A stretch of DNA of 64,000 bases, taken from positions 250,580 to 314,579 of the forward strand of contig NZ_LR733520.1 of assembly GCF_902506145.1 (NCBI RefSeq), written 5' to 3'. This document shows, one piece after another, positions 1 to 9,640 of this stretch; position 1 is the stretch's first letter, and each line of letters opens with the position of its first letter. A program made the position numbers and the translations under genes. The notes beneath the pieces are model-generated. The model was not told where the DNA came from. It ran no database searches and was given only the letters and a program-made list of their open reading frames with translations. Origin of the DNA: Burkholderia sp. 8Y (GTDB taxonomy: Bacteria > Pseudomonadota > Gammaproteobacteria > Burkholderiales > Burkholderiaceae).

Positions 1-1270
1 CGCTTTGATCGCGCTGCCGGACGGGCGCACGGTCGTGTCGTGTTCGCCCGAGCTTTTTGTCGAAAAGCAGGGCGACGTCCTGCGCGCGAGGCCCATGAAA
101 GGCACCGCGCCGCGCGACTCCGACCCCGCCGTCCTGCGCGACGATCCGAAGAATCGCGCGGAGAACGTGATGATCGTCGATCTGCTGCGCAACGACCTCT
201 CGCGAGTCGCGGCGACCGGCTCCGTGCATGTGCCGGCGCTTTTCTCCGTGGAGCCGTATGCGTCGGTGTGGCAGATGACGTCGACTGTCGAGGCGCGCGT
301 GGCGCCGGACGCGTCATTCGCGGCGATCGTGCGGGCGCTCTTTCCATGCGGGTCGATCACCGGCGCGCCGAAGTACCGCACGATGCAGCTCATCGATCAG
401 ATCGAGAGCACGCCGCGCGGACTGTACACCGGCGCGATCGGCTGGCTCGATAGCAGCGGCGACTTTTGTCTCTCGGTCGCCATTCGCACACTCGTGATCG
501 ACGCCGCGCAGAGGCGCGGCGTGCTCGGAATCGGCGCGGGCATCGTGCTGGATAGCGTCGCTGCGAGCGAGTACGAGGAGTGTCTGCTGAAGGCGCGGTT
601 CCTGACTGGCGCGGACCCCGGCTTCGAGCTCTTCGAGACGACTTACGCCACGCGCGGCGAACGCGTGCGTCATTTCGCGCGCCACGTTGCGCGGCTCAAG
701 ACGAGCGCGGCCTACCTGGGCTTTCCGTTCGACGAGCGCGCGTTGAGTGCGCAGGTCGCCCAGCATTGCGAGAGCTTCGATGCGGGCAAACCGTATCGCT
801 TGCGCATCGCGCTCGACAAGAGCGGACGCATCGCGCTGACGAGCGCGCCGCTCGCGCCGTTGTCATCGGATACGGTGGATGTGCTGCTCGCCGCCGAGCG
901 CGGCTTCGCGCCGCAGTCATCCGGCGATGTGCTGCTTCGCCACAAGACGACGCGCCGCGCCGACTACGACCGCGCGTGGCAAGCCGCCGAAGCCGAAGGC
1001 GCGTTCGACATGCTGTTCACGAACGAGCGCGGCGAATTGACCGAAGGCGGCCGTTCGAGCGTGTTCTTGAAGCTGGAAGGGAACTGGTGGACGCCTCCCG
1101 TCAATGCGGGCGTGCTGCCGGGCGTCATGCGCGCGGTGCTGATGGAAGAACTCGGCGCGTCCGAACGCACGCTCACCGTGCAGGACATCGACCGCGCCGA
1201 AGCGTTGCTTCTCAGCAATGCGCTACGCGGCGCGGTCATGGCGCGGCTCAGAAAGCGGCTCAAACGCTAG
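1..1270 (+). CDS. pabB: Aminodeoxychorismate synthase component I fused to aminodeoxychorismate lyase (5' truncated)
   Basis: Makes p-aminobenzoate for folate. The PabB half aminates chorismate to 4-amino-4-deoxychorismate and the PabC half removes pyruvate. The gene enters from the left edge, so its N-terminus is missing. In the visible 421 residues the chorismate-binding part holds RPMKGTAPR near residue 30, with the lysine typical of PabB, and CGSITGAPK near 113. From about residue 205 a class IV aminotransferase domain begins (FELFETTYATRGE), with a likely PLP lysine in LLRHKTTRRADYDRAW near 310. Such PabB-PabC fusions are known in Burkholderia. The upstream neighbour is outside the window. 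Anthranilate synthase is the main alternative, but the PabC domain argues against it. Confidence 0.9.
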   Translation, partial: ALIALPDGRTVVSCSPELFVEKQGDVLRARPMKGTAPRDSDPAVLRDDPKNRAENVMIVDLLRNDLSRVAATGSVHVPALFSVEPYASVWQMTSTVEARVAPDASFAAIVRALFPCGSITGAPKYRTMQLIDQIESTPRGLYTGAIGWLDSSGDFCLSVAIRTLVIDAAQRRGVLGIGAGIVLDSVAASEYEECLLKARFLTGADPGFELFETTYATRGERVRHFARHVARLKTSAAYLGFPFDERALSAQVAQHCESFDAGKPYRLRIALDKSGRIALTSAPLAPLSSDTVDVLLAAERGFAPQSSGDVLLRHKTTRRADYDRAWQAAEAEGAFDMLFTNERGELTEGGRSSVFLKLEGNWWTPPVNAGVLPGVMRAVLMEELGASERTLTVQDIDRAEALLLSNALRGAVMARLRKRLKR

Positions 1271-1276
1271 AGCCGA

Positions 1277-2425
1277 TCACCACTCCGCGACGCTGCCATC
1301 CGCATGACGCCACACCGGATTGCGCCAGCGGTGCCCGACCTTCGCCATTTCGCGCACCTTGTCCTCGTTGACCTCGATGCCGAGCCCCGGCCCTTGCGGA
1401 ATCGACACCATGCCGTCGTCGTACTTGAAGACTTCCGGATTCTTGATGTAGTCGAGCAGATCGTTGCCCGTGTTGTAGTGAATGCCGAGACTCTGTTCCT
1501 GGATGAACGCGTTATAGCTCACCGCGTCGATTTGCAGGCAGGTTGCGAGCGCGATGGGACCGAGCGGGCAGTGCAACGCGAGCGCGACATCGTAGGCTTC
1601 TGCCATCGACGCGATCTTACGGCACTCGGTCAGCCCGCCCGCATGCGACGCGTCCGGCTGAATGATATCGACATAGCCGCCCGCCAGAATGTGCTTGAAA
1701 TCCCAGCGCGAATACAGCCGTTCGCCGAGCGCAATGGGCGTGCTCGTCTGATTGACGATATCGCGCAACGCCTCGACGTTCTCCGAGAGCACCGGCTCCT
1801 CGATAAACATCAGCTTGAACGGATCGAGTTCTCTCGCGAGCACTTTGGCCATCGGCTTGTGCACGCGCCCATGAAAATCCACGCCGATACCCACGTTCGG
1901 ACCGACCGCCTCGCGCACCGCGCGCACGTTGTCGATCACGCCTTGCACCTTGTCGAACGTGTCGATCATCTGCAGCTCTTCGGAGCCGTTCATCTTCACG
2001 GCCTTGAAGCCACGCTCGACGACAGCGCGTGCATTGTTCGCGACATCGCTCGGACGGTCGCCGCCGATCCACGAATACACCTTGATCTTGTCGCGCACCT
2101 GTCCGCCGAGCAGCGCGTGGATCGGCACGCCGTGATGCTTGCCGAGAATGTCCCACAGCGCCTGATCGACGCCGGCAATTGCGCTCATGCCGATCGGGCC
2201 GCCGCGATAGAACCCGGCGCGATACATCACTTGCCACAAGTCTTCGATATGACGCGGGTCCTTGCCGATCAGGTAGTCGGCGAGTTCGTCCACGGCGGCG
2301 GCCACGGTGTGCGCGCGGCCTTCGACGACAGGTTCGCCCCAGCCGGTGATGCCTTCGTCGGTTTCGATCATGAGGAAGCACCAGCGCGGCGGAACGATGA
2401 AGGTTTCGAGTTTCGTGATTTTCAT
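1277..2425 (-). CDS. dgoD: D-galactonate dehydratase
   Basis: Enolase-superfamily enzyme that dehydrates D-galactonate to 2-keto-3-deoxygalactonate (De Ley-Doudoroff route). The protein has 382 aa and begins [17 protein letters not shown], a typical DgoD N-terminus. Metal and acid/base residues are visible in [22 protein letters not shown] and DASHAGGL. The start at 2425 is preferred over an in-frame ATG at 2452 because GGAGAC lies about seven bases upstream of it and it matches the family start. It is divergent from a FadR-type GntR regulator, with a short shared control region between them. No other galactonate genes (dgoK, dgoA, dgoT) are in this window. Confidence 0.95.
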   Translation of the reverse strand: MKITKLETFIVPPRWCFLMIETDEGITGWGEPVVEGRAHTVAAAVDELADYLIGKDPRHIEDLWQVMYRAGFYRGGPIGMSAIAGVDQALWDILGKHHGVPIHALLGGQVRDKIKVYSWIGGDRPSDVANNARAVVERGFKAVKMNGSEELQMIDTFDKVQGVIDNVRAVREAVGPNVGIGVDFHGRVHKPMAKVLARELDPFKLMFIEEPVLSENVEALRDIVNQTSTPIALGERLYSRWDFKHILAGGYVDIIQPDASHAGGLTECRKIASMAEAYDVALALHCPLGPIALATCLQIDAVSYNAFIQEQSLGIHYNTGNDLLDYIKNPEVFKYDDGMVSIPQGPGLGIEVNEDKVREMAKVGHRWRNPVWRHADGSVAEW

Positions 2426-2483
2426 GTGAGCGTCTCCAGCAAGGGTCTCCATAGTAGCAAAAAGCGGCGCATCTGGTCGTATT

Positions 2484-2495
2484 AATAGTACTATT
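2484..2495. promoter_or_regulatory. Perfect 12-bp palindrome, candidate operator between dgoD and the GntR gene
   Basis: AATAGTACTATT is a perfect palindrome, 59 bases upstream of the dgoD start and about 78 upstream of the regulator start. GntR-family dimers bind short AT-centred inverted repeats, so this is a reasonable candidate for autoregulation and dgoD repression. A CATAAT at 2532-2537 could be the -10 of the regulator gene. Confidence 0.5.
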
Positions 2496-2572
2496 GCACG
2501 AGGCTGGCTTCGCGCGGCCTCGTGCTTCCCGCATAATCACGCCCAACCAAAAAGACCGACGAGGAGTTCACC

Positions 2573-3250
2573 ATTCACCGCGATCTGCATGGCCGCGTGG
2601 CGCACGAACTAGGCACGGCCATTCTGCGAGGCGACTTCGCGCCGGGCTCGCCGCTGCCGCGCGAAGCGGACCTGATCGAACGCTTCGGCGTGAGCCGCAC
2701 GGTGCTGCGTGAGGCGGTGCGCACGCTGACATCGAAAGGGCTCGTCGAATCGCGGCCGAAAGTGGGCACGCGCGTGCGCCCGAAGGAAGCGTGGAATCTG
2801 CTCGACGCCGACATGCTCGACTGGTATTCGCGCGTCGCGCCGCCCATGATTTTTGCGCTCAAGCTGCAGGAAATGCGCGAGATGATCGAGCCGTACGCGG
2901 CTGCGCTCGCCGCCGCGAATCACGAGCCGCGCACGCTGGAACGGCTCGAACAGGCGCATCGTGCAATGACACAGGCGCAGAACGTCGACGAATGGGTGCG
3001 CGCCGATCTCGACTTTCACTTGTGCGTGCTGGCCGCGTGCAGCAACGAACTGCTCGTGCCGCTGGGCGCGCTGATCGCGCGCACGCTGGAAGGCCAGTTG
3101 CGTCTGAACGCGAAGCGCGCGGAGGTGTTCAACGCGTCGCTGGCTGAGCACACGGCGGTCTTCGATGCCATCGCCGCACGCGACGCCGCCGCCGCGCGGC
3201 GCGGCATGGCCGACTTGCTCGGCGTGACGCGCGAACGTATCGAAGGCTGA
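2573..3250 (+). CDS. GntR-family transcriptional regulator, FadR/FCD subfamily (probable galactonate regulator)
   Basis: DNA-binding regulator with an N-terminal winged helix-turn-helix (LPREADLIERFGVSRTVLRE) and a C-terminal all-helical FCD ligand domain containing DLDFHLCVLAACSNE, with metal-binding His and Asp typical of FCD. Divergent placement beside dgoD suggests it is a DgoR-type repressor responding to galactonate; that is inference. Start choice is odd: the first ordinary start is GTG at 2597, but that clips the first helix. GAGGAG at 2561-2566 is six bases before an in-frame ATT at 2573, which adds IHRDLHGR, the expected family N-terminus. Either an AUU start is used or one base differs from ATG. 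Upstream the frame is closed by TAA at 2534. Confidence 0.85.
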   Translation: MHRDLHGRVAHELGTAILRGDFAPGSPLPREADLIERFGVSRTVLREAVRTLTSKGLVESRPKVGTRVRPKEAWNLLDADMLDWYSRVAPPMIFALKLQEMREMIEPYAAALAAANHEPRTLERLEQAHRAMTQAQNVDEWVRADLDFHLCVLAACSNELLVPLGALIARTLEGQLRLNAKRAEVFNASLAEHTAVFDAIAARDAAAARRGMADLLGVTRERIEG

Positions 3251-3284
3251 CGGCGCTGCTTAATCGCCTGCGCAGATCGCAGGC

Positions 3285-3323
3285 AAAAAAAAAGCGCGCC
3301 GCGACAAATATCGCGGCGCGCTT
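3285..3323 (-). terminator. Rho-independent terminator of gloA
   Basis: A perfect 13-bp GC-rich stem (3292-3304 with 3311-3323, loop CAAATA) lies 22 bases after the gloA stop. On the minus strand it is followed by nine T residues (A-run 3285-3293). A second smaller hairpin (3266-3272 with 3278-3284) lies beyond it, just after the regulator gene. Confidence 0.9.
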
Positions 3324-3344
3324 GCTTGATCGCTGAACCGGCGA

Positions 3345-3731
3345 TCAGGAATGCTTTTCGATCAGTTCGACCTTGTAGCCGTCCGGATCTTCGACGAACG
3401 CGATCACCGTCTTGCCGCCCTTGACGGGACCGGCTTCGCGCGTGACCCTGCCGCCGGCTTCGCGGATACGGTCGCAGGCTTGCGCCGCGTTATCGACTTC
3501 CAGCGCGATATGGCCGTACGCCGTGCCCATTTCGTACTTCTCGACGCCCCAGTTGTACGTCAGTTCGAGCACGCTGTGCTCGCTCTCGTCGCCATAGCCC
3601 ACGAACGCGAGCGTGTATTTGTACTCGGTGTTTTCGCTCTGACGCAGCACCTTCATGCCGAGAATGCGCGTGTAGAAATCGATGGAACGCTGCAGGTCGC
3701 CGACGCGTAGCATCGTGTGGAGGAGTCGCAT
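3345..3731 (-). CDS. gloA: Lactoylglutathione lyase (glyoxalase I)
   Basis: Isomerises the methylglyoxal-glutathione hemithioacetal to S-lactoylglutathione in the cytoplasm. At 128 aa it has the short single-domain bacterial length. Metal ligands of the Ni-type enzyme are visible: His5 ([10 protein letters not shown]), Glu in SVLELTYNW, His in AYGHIALEV, Glu in [17 protein letters not shown] precedes the ATG at suitable distance. It is monocistronic: the next gene on the same strand starts about 1 kb away, and a strong terminator follows. Confidence 0.97.
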   Translation of the reverse strand: MRLLHTMLRVGDLQRSIDFYTRILGMKVLRQSENTEYKYTLAFVGYGDESEHSVLELTYNWGVEKYEMGTAYGHIALEVDNAAQACDRIREAGGRVTREAGPVKGGKTVIAFVEDPDGYKVELIEKHS

Positions 3732-3825
3732 GATGGGGTCCTGTGGTGTTGAACGGCGGCACGAAGCCGCGATTGCGACTATGAGCGAAATTGTACCGTT
3801 CGCTCGAAACGCGCGCTGACGGCGC

Positions 3826-4758
3826 TCACAAAGTAGGAAGGAGGTCCGGCGAATGATGCTTGAGCGTGTGCCGCGCCTCGCGGAACTCCGGAAAGATGGA
3901 TTCGACAGTCCGCCAGAAACGCGGGCTGTGGTTCATCTCGCGCAGATGCGCCAGTTCGTGCGCGACCACGTAATCGATGATCGACAACGGGAAATGAATC
4001 AGCCGCCAGTTCAGGCGAATCTTGCCGTCGCTCGAACAACTGCCCCAGCGCGTCGCCGCCGACGACAGCGCGTACGCCCGAAACTCGACGCCGAGCTTCT
4101 GCGCATAGACGGCGAGCCGTTCGCCGAAGATGCGCTTCGCCTCGCTTTGCAGCCAACTTTGCACGCGATCTTTGATCTGCTGCGCGTCGGCGAGCGCGGG
4201 CAGGGCGAGCGCCAGCACGTTGGTATCGGCATCGAAAGAGAGCGCACTCGCCGCCGCGCCCAGCGACACGCGAATGGTCTTGCCGAGAAACGGAAACTGC
4301 GCGCCGTCCTTCCATTCGATGCGCGGCAGCGCGCGCTCTTCCACGCGCGTTTGCCATTCGGCGAGCTTGCGCAGAATCCAGCTTTGCTTGTCGACGATCG
4401 CGCTTTCGATGTCCGCTATCGTCACCCAGCGAGGCGCGGTAATCGTGAGTCCGGTCGCGTCGATGCAAAAGCCGATGGTGCGCCGCGCCGATCGCTTGAA
4501 CCGGTAGTCCAGCGCGCGCGCGCCAAGCACGATGCGCCGCAAGCGCACGCCCTCGGGCAGCGGCGCGGGCCGGGCGGATTCGGGAGTGGGAAGTTCGCCG
4601 CGCAGCGGCGCGGGCGCGGCGGCGGGCGCATGCTCGAACGGAAGATCGAGTTGCAGTGTATCGAGCGCGACGGCGGGGCGCTGTCGCGAGGGAGTCTTCT
4701 GCATCGGCTCGGCTTTGCGCTCGCGGCGCAGGAATGACGACAGGAACGAGTAAGGCAC
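3826..4758 (-). CDS. M48/YgjP-type metal-dependent hydrolase (DUF45 family)
   Basis: Putative zinc metallopeptidase of unknown substrate. The protein has an N-terminal low-complexity Pro/Ala-rich part (about residues 20-75), then the YgjP domain with [20 protein letters not shown] and the zinc motif [19 protein letters not shown] near the C-terminus. The long form starts at GTG 4758. An in-frame ATG at 4704 (MQKTPSRQ) would remove 18 residues. Neither has a clear ribosome-binding site. It follows plsC by 32 bases on the same strand and is probably the last gene of the glyQ-glyS-gmhB-plsC block. Confidence 0.85.
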   Translation of the reverse strand: MPYSFLSSFLRRERKAEPMQKTPSRQRPAVALDTLQLDLPFEHAPAAAPAPLRGELPTPESARPAPLPEGVRLRRIVLGARALDYRFKRSARRTIGFCIDATGLTITAPRWVTIADIESAIVDKQSWILRKLAEWQTRVEERALPRIEWKDGAQFPFLGKTIRVSLGAAASALSFDADTNVLALALPALADAQQIKDRVQSWLQSEAKRIFGERLAVYAQKLGVEFRAYALSSAATRWGSCSSDGKIRLNWRLIHFPLSIIDYVVAHELAHLREMNHSPRFWRTVESIFPEFREARHTLKHHSPDLLPTL

Positions 4759-4790
4759 GCCGCGGCTCTGACTTCGAAAGCGAGGCCGCG

Positions 4791-5564
4791 TCAGCGGCCC
4801 GCGCCCGCAGCGCCGGCTCGACGCGGCTCGCCGCCCGGCGTGGCATAAGCGAGCGGATCGATACGGCGCATCTCCGCTTCGATCCAGCTCTCGACGCGTG
4901 CGTTCACTTCCTCGGGCGTGAGTCCGGCGGTATCGATGGGCTTGCCGATCGACACCGTGACTATACCCGGATATTTCATGAACGAATTGCGCGGCCAGAC
5001 GTGCCCTGCGTTATGCGCGATCGGCACGACAGGCGCGCCGGTGGCCACCGCGAAGCGCGCGCCGCCCGTCTTGTACTTGCCTTGCGCGCCGACGCGCGTG
5101 CGCGTGCCTTCGGGAAACATGATGACCCACGCGCCTTCATCCATGCGCGCACGGCCTTGCCGCGTGACCGACGCGAACGCGTCGCGGCCTTGCGAACGGT
5201 CGATATGCACCATCTTCAGGAGCCCGAGCGCCCAGCCAAAGAACGGCACGTACAGCAACTCACGCTTGAACACATAGCAGAGCGGGCGCGGCATCAGCGC
5301 GGGAAACGCGAGCGTCTCCCACGCCGATTGATGCTTCGACAGCAGCACGGCGGGGCCGTTCGGCAGATGCTCCATGCCTTGCAGGGTGTAGCGGATGCCG
5401 ACGAGATAGCGCAGCACGACGATGGTCGACTTGCACCAGCCCGCCGCCATCCAGTAGCGGTTATGCGCGCGCATGAACGGAAACGCGATGAAGCAGGCGG
5501 TCGCATACGGCACCGTGTACACGACGAAGTACAGCATCAGCAGCAAAGAACGGAGGAAGCGCAT
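4791..5564 (-). CDS. plsC: 1-acyl-sn-glycerol-3-phosphate acyltransferase
   Basis: Acylates lysophosphatidic acid to phosphatidic acid in phospholipid synthesis at the inner membrane. The 257-aa protein has an N-terminal hydrophobic segment (LLLMLYFVVYTVPYATACF), the acyltransferase motif I SKHQSAWET (an HX4E variant of HX4D) near residue 76, and FPEGTRTR near 150. AGGAC lies five bases before the ATG. It lies 39 bases downstream of gmhB on the same strand, consistent with an envelope-biogenesis operon. Confidence 0.93.
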   Translation of the reverse strand: MRFLRSLLLMLYFVVYTVPYATACFIAFPFMRAHNRYWMAAGWCKSTIVVLRYLVGIRYTLQGMEHLPNGPAVLLSKHQSAWETLAFPALMPRPLCYVFKRELLYVPFFGWALGLLKMVHIDRSQGRDAFASVTRQGRARMDEGAWVIMFPEGTRTRVGAQGKYKTGGARFAVATGAPVVPIAHNAGHVWPRNSFMKYPGIVTVSIGKPIDTAGLTPEEVNARVESWIEAEMRRIDPLAYATPGGEPRRAGAAGAGR

Positions 5565-5603
5565 GAAGTCCTGGCGGTACGTGGCAGTGCGATCGGAAAG
5601 CGG

Positions 5604-6155
5604 TCAGTCGTGATGTCGCGCGAGAAAGTCGAGCGCGAACGCGCGCAAGTCCTTGTGAACCTGCGTGCCTTCGGGCAGATTGCCTTGCGCGAGCGTCTTT
5701 TCGCCCTTGCCCGTCAGCACGAGATGCACCGGAAAGCCGAGCGCGGCGCCCGCCTGAAGATCGCGCAGGGCGTCGCCGACGACCGGCGTGTCTTCCGGAT
5801 CGATCTCGAAACGGTCGATGATCTGCTGCAACATCCCCGGCTTCGGCTTCCTGCAATCGCACTGGTCTTCGGCCGTATGCGGGCAGAAGAAGATCGCGTC
5901 GATGCGTCCGCCGACCGCCGCCGCCGCGCGATTCATCTTCTGGTGCATGGCATTGAGCGCGGCCATGTCGAAAAGACCGCGCCCGATGCCCGACTGGTTC
6001 GACGCGATCGCCACGCGGTAGCCCGCCTGATTCAACCGCGCGATGGCTTCGAGACTGCCGGGAATGGCGACCCACTCGTCGGGCGACTTGATGAACGCGT
6101 CCGAATCGACGTTGATGACGCCGTCGCGGTCCAGAATCACGAGTCGTCTGTTCAT
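5604..6155 (-). CDS. gmhB: D-glycero-beta-D-manno-heptose-1,7-bisphosphate 7-phosphatase
   Basis: HAD-superfamily phosphatase in ADP-heptose synthesis for the LPS core. The 183 residues include the nucleophile motif LVILDRDGVIN at the N-terminus, SNQSGIGRG, the zinc-binding loop CPHTAEDQCDCRKPKPGM, and VVGDALRDLQAG. It starts three bases after the glyS stop, so it is translated from the same message. No other heptose genes are in the window. Confidence 0.95.
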   Translation of the reverse strand: MNRRLVILDRDGVINVDSDAFIKSPDEWVAIPGSLEAIARLNQAGYRVAIASNQSGIGRGLFDMAALNAMHQKMNRAAAAVGGRIDAIFFCPHTAEDQCDCRKPKPGMLQQIIDRFEIDPEDTPVVGDALRDLQAGAALGFPVHLVLTGKGEKTLAQGNLPEGTQVHKDLRAFALDFLARHHD

Positions 6156-6158
6156 GAC

Positions 6159-8258
6159 TTACGCCGCGAGCTTGGAGATGTCGGCCACGCAGTTCATCTG
6201 CTGATGCAGCGCGCCGAGCAGGGCGAGACGGTTGTTCCTGAGCGCCGCGTCTTCCGCGTTGACCATCACGTCGTTGAAGAACGTATCGACGCTCTCGCGC
6301 AGCGCGGCGAGCGCGCTCAACGCTTCCGTGTAGTTGCGCGCGGCGAGCTGGCTCTGCACGCGCGGCGTCACGCTCTGAATCTGCGCGTACAGATTTTTCT
6401 CGGCCGGCTCGACGAGCAGTTCCGAATTCACGGACGAAGGCGCGCCTTGCTCCGACTTCTTCAAAATGTTCGAGATGCGCTTGTTGGCCGCCGCGAGCGA
6501 TGCCGCTTCCGGCAGCGACGCGAATTCGCGCACGGCATCCAGACGCGCGACGATATCGTCGAGGCGCGTCGGGTTCAGGCTCAGCACGGCCTCGATATCA
6601 TTCGCTTCGAAGCCGCGTTCGCGCAACAGGCCGCGCAGACGATCCAGGAAGAACGCGTACACGGCTTCGGTCGAATCCGCGACTTGCGGCATGCCGGCGA
6701 ACTGGCGCTGCGCGGCGGCGACGAGATCGCGCAGATCGACCGGCAGCTTCTTTTCGAGCAGGATGCGCAGCACGCCGAGCGCGTGACGGCGCAGCGCGAA
6801 CGGGTCTTTCTCGCCGGTCGGCGCGAGGCCGATGCCCCAGATGCCGACGATGGTTTCCAGCTTGTCGGCGAGCGCGACCGCCGAGCCGACGCCTGTCGAC
6901 GGCGTGTCGTCGCCGGAGAAGCGCGGCTGATAGTGCTCCGAGCACGCGAGCGCGACTTCTTCCGGCTCGCCGTCGTGACGCGCGTAGTACGTGCCCATCG
7001 TGCCTTGCAGTTCGGGAAATTCGCCGACCATGTCGGTCAGCAGGTCCGCCTTCGCGAGACGCGCGGCGCGGCGCGTGAGCGCGGCATCGACGCCGACCAT
7101 CGGCGCGATTTCGCCCGCGAGGGCTTCGAGACGCTGCACGCGCTCGAGCGCGGAGCCGAGCTTGTTGTGATAGACGACGTTCGCCAGCAGCGGCACGCGG
7201 TCTTCGAGGCGCTTCTTCTTGTCCTGCGTGAAGAAGAACTTGGCATCCGCGAGACGCGGGCGCACCACGCGCTCGTTGCCTTCAACGATCTCGCCCGGCG
7301 TTTGCGTATCGATATTCGAGACGATCAGGAAACGCGAGCGCAGCTTGCCGTTCTGGTCCGTGAGCGCGAAATACTTCTGGTTCGTCTGCATTGTGAGGAT
7401 CAGACATTCCTGCGGCACTTGCAGAAACTCTTCGTCGAAGCGGCATTGATACACGACCGGCCATTCGACCAGCGCGTTCACTTCGTCGAGCAGCGATTCA
7501 GGCATCACGACGCGGTCAACACCTGCGAACGCCTGCAATTGCGTGCGGATGGATTCGCGGCGGTCGTTGAAATTGGCGACGACATGCGCCTTCGTGCGCA
7601 GCGTTTCGGCGTAGTCGTCGGCGCTCGGAATCGCGATGAAACCGTGCGACAGGAAGCGATGGCCGATGGTCGTATCGCCCGCATCGACGCCGAGCGCGCT
7701 CACCGGCACGACGTCGCGGCCGTGCATGGCGACAAGTCGCTGCACCGGACGCACGAACTGCACGTTGGTGCCGTCCGGACGCTGGTATGTCATGACTTTC
7801 GGGATCGGCAGCTTGGTCAGCGTTTCGTCGAGCGCGGCTTGCAGACCGTCCGCGAGCGTCGCGCCGGGCGCGGCATAGCGCAGGAAGAACGCTTCGGCCT
7901 TGCCGTCTTGCGCGCGTTCGAGTTCGGCGAGCGGGAAGCCGGGAAAGCCGAGCGCGGCCAGCTTCTTCGCGAGCGGCGGCGTGGGATTGCCTTCTTTATC
8001 GAGCGCGACCGACACCGGCAGCACTTTCTCGCGCACCTGTTTTTCCGGCGCGACATCGCGCACGTTCCGGATCAAGACGGCGAGGCGTCGCGGCGTTGCG
8101 TACTGCTCGAACGATACGGCGCCTTCGATCAGATCGCGCGCGGCGAGCCGCTCCACGATGCCTTCAGCGAACGCGGTGCCGAGACGCGCGAGGGCCTTCG
8201 GGGGCAGTTCTTCGGTAAGCAGCTCGACGAGCAGGGAAGCGTGATTGGATTGCGTCAT
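6159..8258 (-). CDS. glyS: Glycyl-tRNA synthetase beta subunit
   Basis: Beta chain of the alpha2beta2 glycyl-tRNA synthetase; it binds and positions tRNA-Gly. The 699 aa match the usual length of about 690-700. The N-terminus [16 protein letters not shown] is typical, and the C-terminal part carries the DALR-like anticodon-binding region. The frame can be extended to a TTG at 8279 overlapping the glyQ stop. The ATG at 8258 ([10 protein letters not shown]) is preferred because it matches the family start. It follows glyQ by 17 bases in one operon. Confidence 0.97.
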   Translation of the reverse strand: MTQSNHASLLVELLTEELPPKALARLGTAFAEGIVERLAARDLIEGAVSFEQYATPRRLAVLIRNVRDVAPEKQVREKVLPVSVALDKEGNPTPPLAKKLAALGFPGFPLAELERAQDGKAEAFFLRYAAPGATLADGLQAALDETLTKLPIPKVMTYQRPDGTNVQFVRPVQRLVAMHGRDVVPVSALGVDAGDTTIGHRFLSHGFIAIPSADDYAETLRTKAHVVANFNDRRESIRTQLQAFAGVDRVVMPESLLDEVNALVEWPVVYQCRFDEEFLQVPQECLILTMQTNQKYFALTDQNGKLRSRFLIVSNIDTQTPGEIVEGNERVVRPRLADAKFFFTQDKKKRLEDRVPLLANVVYHNKLGSALERVQRLEALAGEIAPMVGVDAALTRRAARLAKADLLTDMVGEFPELQGTMGTYYARHDGEPEEVALACSEHYQPRFSGDDTPSTGVGSAVALADKLETIVGIWGIGLAPTGEKDPFALRRHALGVLRILLEKKLPVDLRDLVAAAQRQFAGMPQVADSTEAVYAFFLDRLRGLLRERGFEANDIEAVLSLNPTRLDDIVARLDAVREFASLPEAASLAAANKRISNILKKSEQGAPSSVNSELLVEPAEKNLYAQIQSVTPRVQSQLAARNYTEALSALAALRESVDTFFNDVMVNAEDAALRNNRLALLGALHQQMNCVADISKLAA

Positions 8259-8275
8259 TGTTCTGTCTTGCCTCG

Positions 8276-9304
8276 TCAAACCTGATCGGTGTTGCTCGTT
8301 TCGCCCGGCGGCGTGCTTTCCACCTTCAGCGGCGGCGCCCAGGCCGGGCGCGCGGCTTCCTGCTGATCGGTGACGAGCTCGGCGGCGGCGTGCACCGGAT
8401 TGCCGAGCATCGGGAAGCCGAGACTTTCGCGCGAATCGTAATAAGCCTGCGCGACGAGACGCGACAGCGCCCGAATGCGGCCGATATACGCCGCGCGCTC
8501 GGTCACGGAAATGGCGCCGCGCGCATCGAGCAGATTGAACGTATGGCCGGCCTTCAGCACGAGTTCGTATGCGGGCAGCGCGAGCTTCGCGTCGATCATC
8601 TTCCTGGCTTCGGCTTCGTAGCTGTTGAAGAAGTTAAAGAGCAGATCGACGTTCGCGTGCTCGAAGTTGTAAGTGGACTGCTCGACTTCGTTCTGGTGAT
8701 AGACATCGCCGTAGGTCAGGCGGCGCAGCGCCTTGCCGTTCGGGCCGTCTTCTTCCCATTCGGTCCAGACGAGGTCGTACACGTTTTCCACTTTCTGCAG
8801 ATACATGGCGAGGCGTTCGAGACCATACGTGATCTCGCCGAGCACCGGCTTGCAGTCGAGGCCGCCTACCTGCTGAAAGTACGTGAACTGCGTCACTTCC
8901 ATGCCGTTCAGCCACACTTCCCAGCCGAGACCCCATGCGCCGAGCGTCGGGTTCTCCCAGTCGTCCTCGACGAAGCGCACGTCGTTCTGCTTCAGGTCGA
9001 AGCCGAGTGCTTCGAGCGAGCCGAGGTACAGATCGAGGATGTTTTCAGGCGCGGGCTTGAGCACGACCTGATACTGATAGTAGTGCTGGAGGCGGTTGGG
9101 GTTCTCGCCATAGCGGCCGTCCTTCGGGCGGCGCGACGGCTGGACGTAGGCCGCGCGCCACGGCTCGGGACCGATCGCGCGCAGGAACGTGTGAACGTGC
9201 GAGGTGCCCGCGCCGACTTCCATGTCGATGGGCTGAAGAAGCGCGCAGCCCTTGTCGTTCCAATAGGACTGTAGCGTCAGGATGATTTGCTGAAAGGTGA
9301 GCAT
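8276..9304 (-). CDS. glyQ: Glycyl-tRNA synthetase alpha subunit
   Basis: Class II catalytic chain that activates glycine. The 342-aa product has the family N-terminus [15 protein letters not shown], and the residues [13 protein letters not shown] and [11 protein letters not shown] are characteristic of the alpha-chain active site. The C-terminal tail (after about 300) is low complexity, as in other Burkholderiaceae. It is the first gene of the glyQ-glyS-gmhB-plsC block. In relatives lnt usually lies directly upstream; here an 11-kb accessory block separates glyQ from lnt. Confidence 0.97.
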   Translation of the reverse strand: MLTFQQIILTLQSYWNDKGCALLQPIDMEVGAGTSHVHTFLRAIGPEPWRAAYVQPSRRPKDGRYGENPNRLQHYYQYQVVLKPAPENILDLYLGSLEALGFDLKQNDVRFVEDDWENPTLGAWGLGWEVWLNGMEVTQFTYFQQVGGLDCKPVLGEITYGLERLAMYLQKVENVYDLVWTEWEEDGPNGKALRRLTYGDVYHQNEVEQSTYNFEHANVDLLFNFFNSYEAEARKMIDAKLALPAYELVLKAGHTFNLLDARGAISVTERAAYIGRIRALSRLVAQAYYDSRESLGFPMLGNPVHAAAELVTDQQEAARPAWAPPLKVESTPPGETSNTDQV

Positions 9305-9640
9305 GGTTGCCTTTTGCGGGGCGGACGCGGCGCGGCCATCGTCGGGAGGGTGCGACTCAGAGGCTCGGCCGAAGTGCTGAAACCTACGATTCTAGCGTAT
9401 CGGGCGTATCGAGCGGGCCGGCAGCGTTGACCGGGCGGGGATGGCCACAGCCGTCGGGTCCGACAGGCTCCGGATTCGTTTCGAAGAAATGTCGCCATCC
9501 GTGTCACTGTGTAATGTTTTCGTGCAGATGCTAGGTACAGGAAACACTCGTGTTAAAGAAATGGTTTCCGGCGTTGCCGCGTTCCACTCTGCGCTGCCTA
9601 ACGATCCGCGACCAGCAATACAAACAAATCGCAGTCGACC
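9305..9640. other. Gene-free stretch between glyQ and the accessory block
   Basis: No convincing frame on either strand. It must hold the glyQ promoter (leftward) and the promoter of the TPR-glycosyltransferase gene (rightward). It is also the left junction of the accessory block. I see no direct repeat, tRNA end or insertion-sequence end in it. Confidence 0.6.

Noticed and set aside
3266-3284. Terminator for the GntR gene
   Set aside because: A clean hairpin is present but on the plus strand it is followed by A residues, not T residues.
4656-8285. Very long open frame (over 1200 codons) on the plus strand, opposite plsC, gmhB and glyS
   Set aside because: It is a shadow of GC-rich codon bias: its translation is Arg/His/Asp-rich, runs across three clear minus-strand genes, has no ribosome site and resembles no family.
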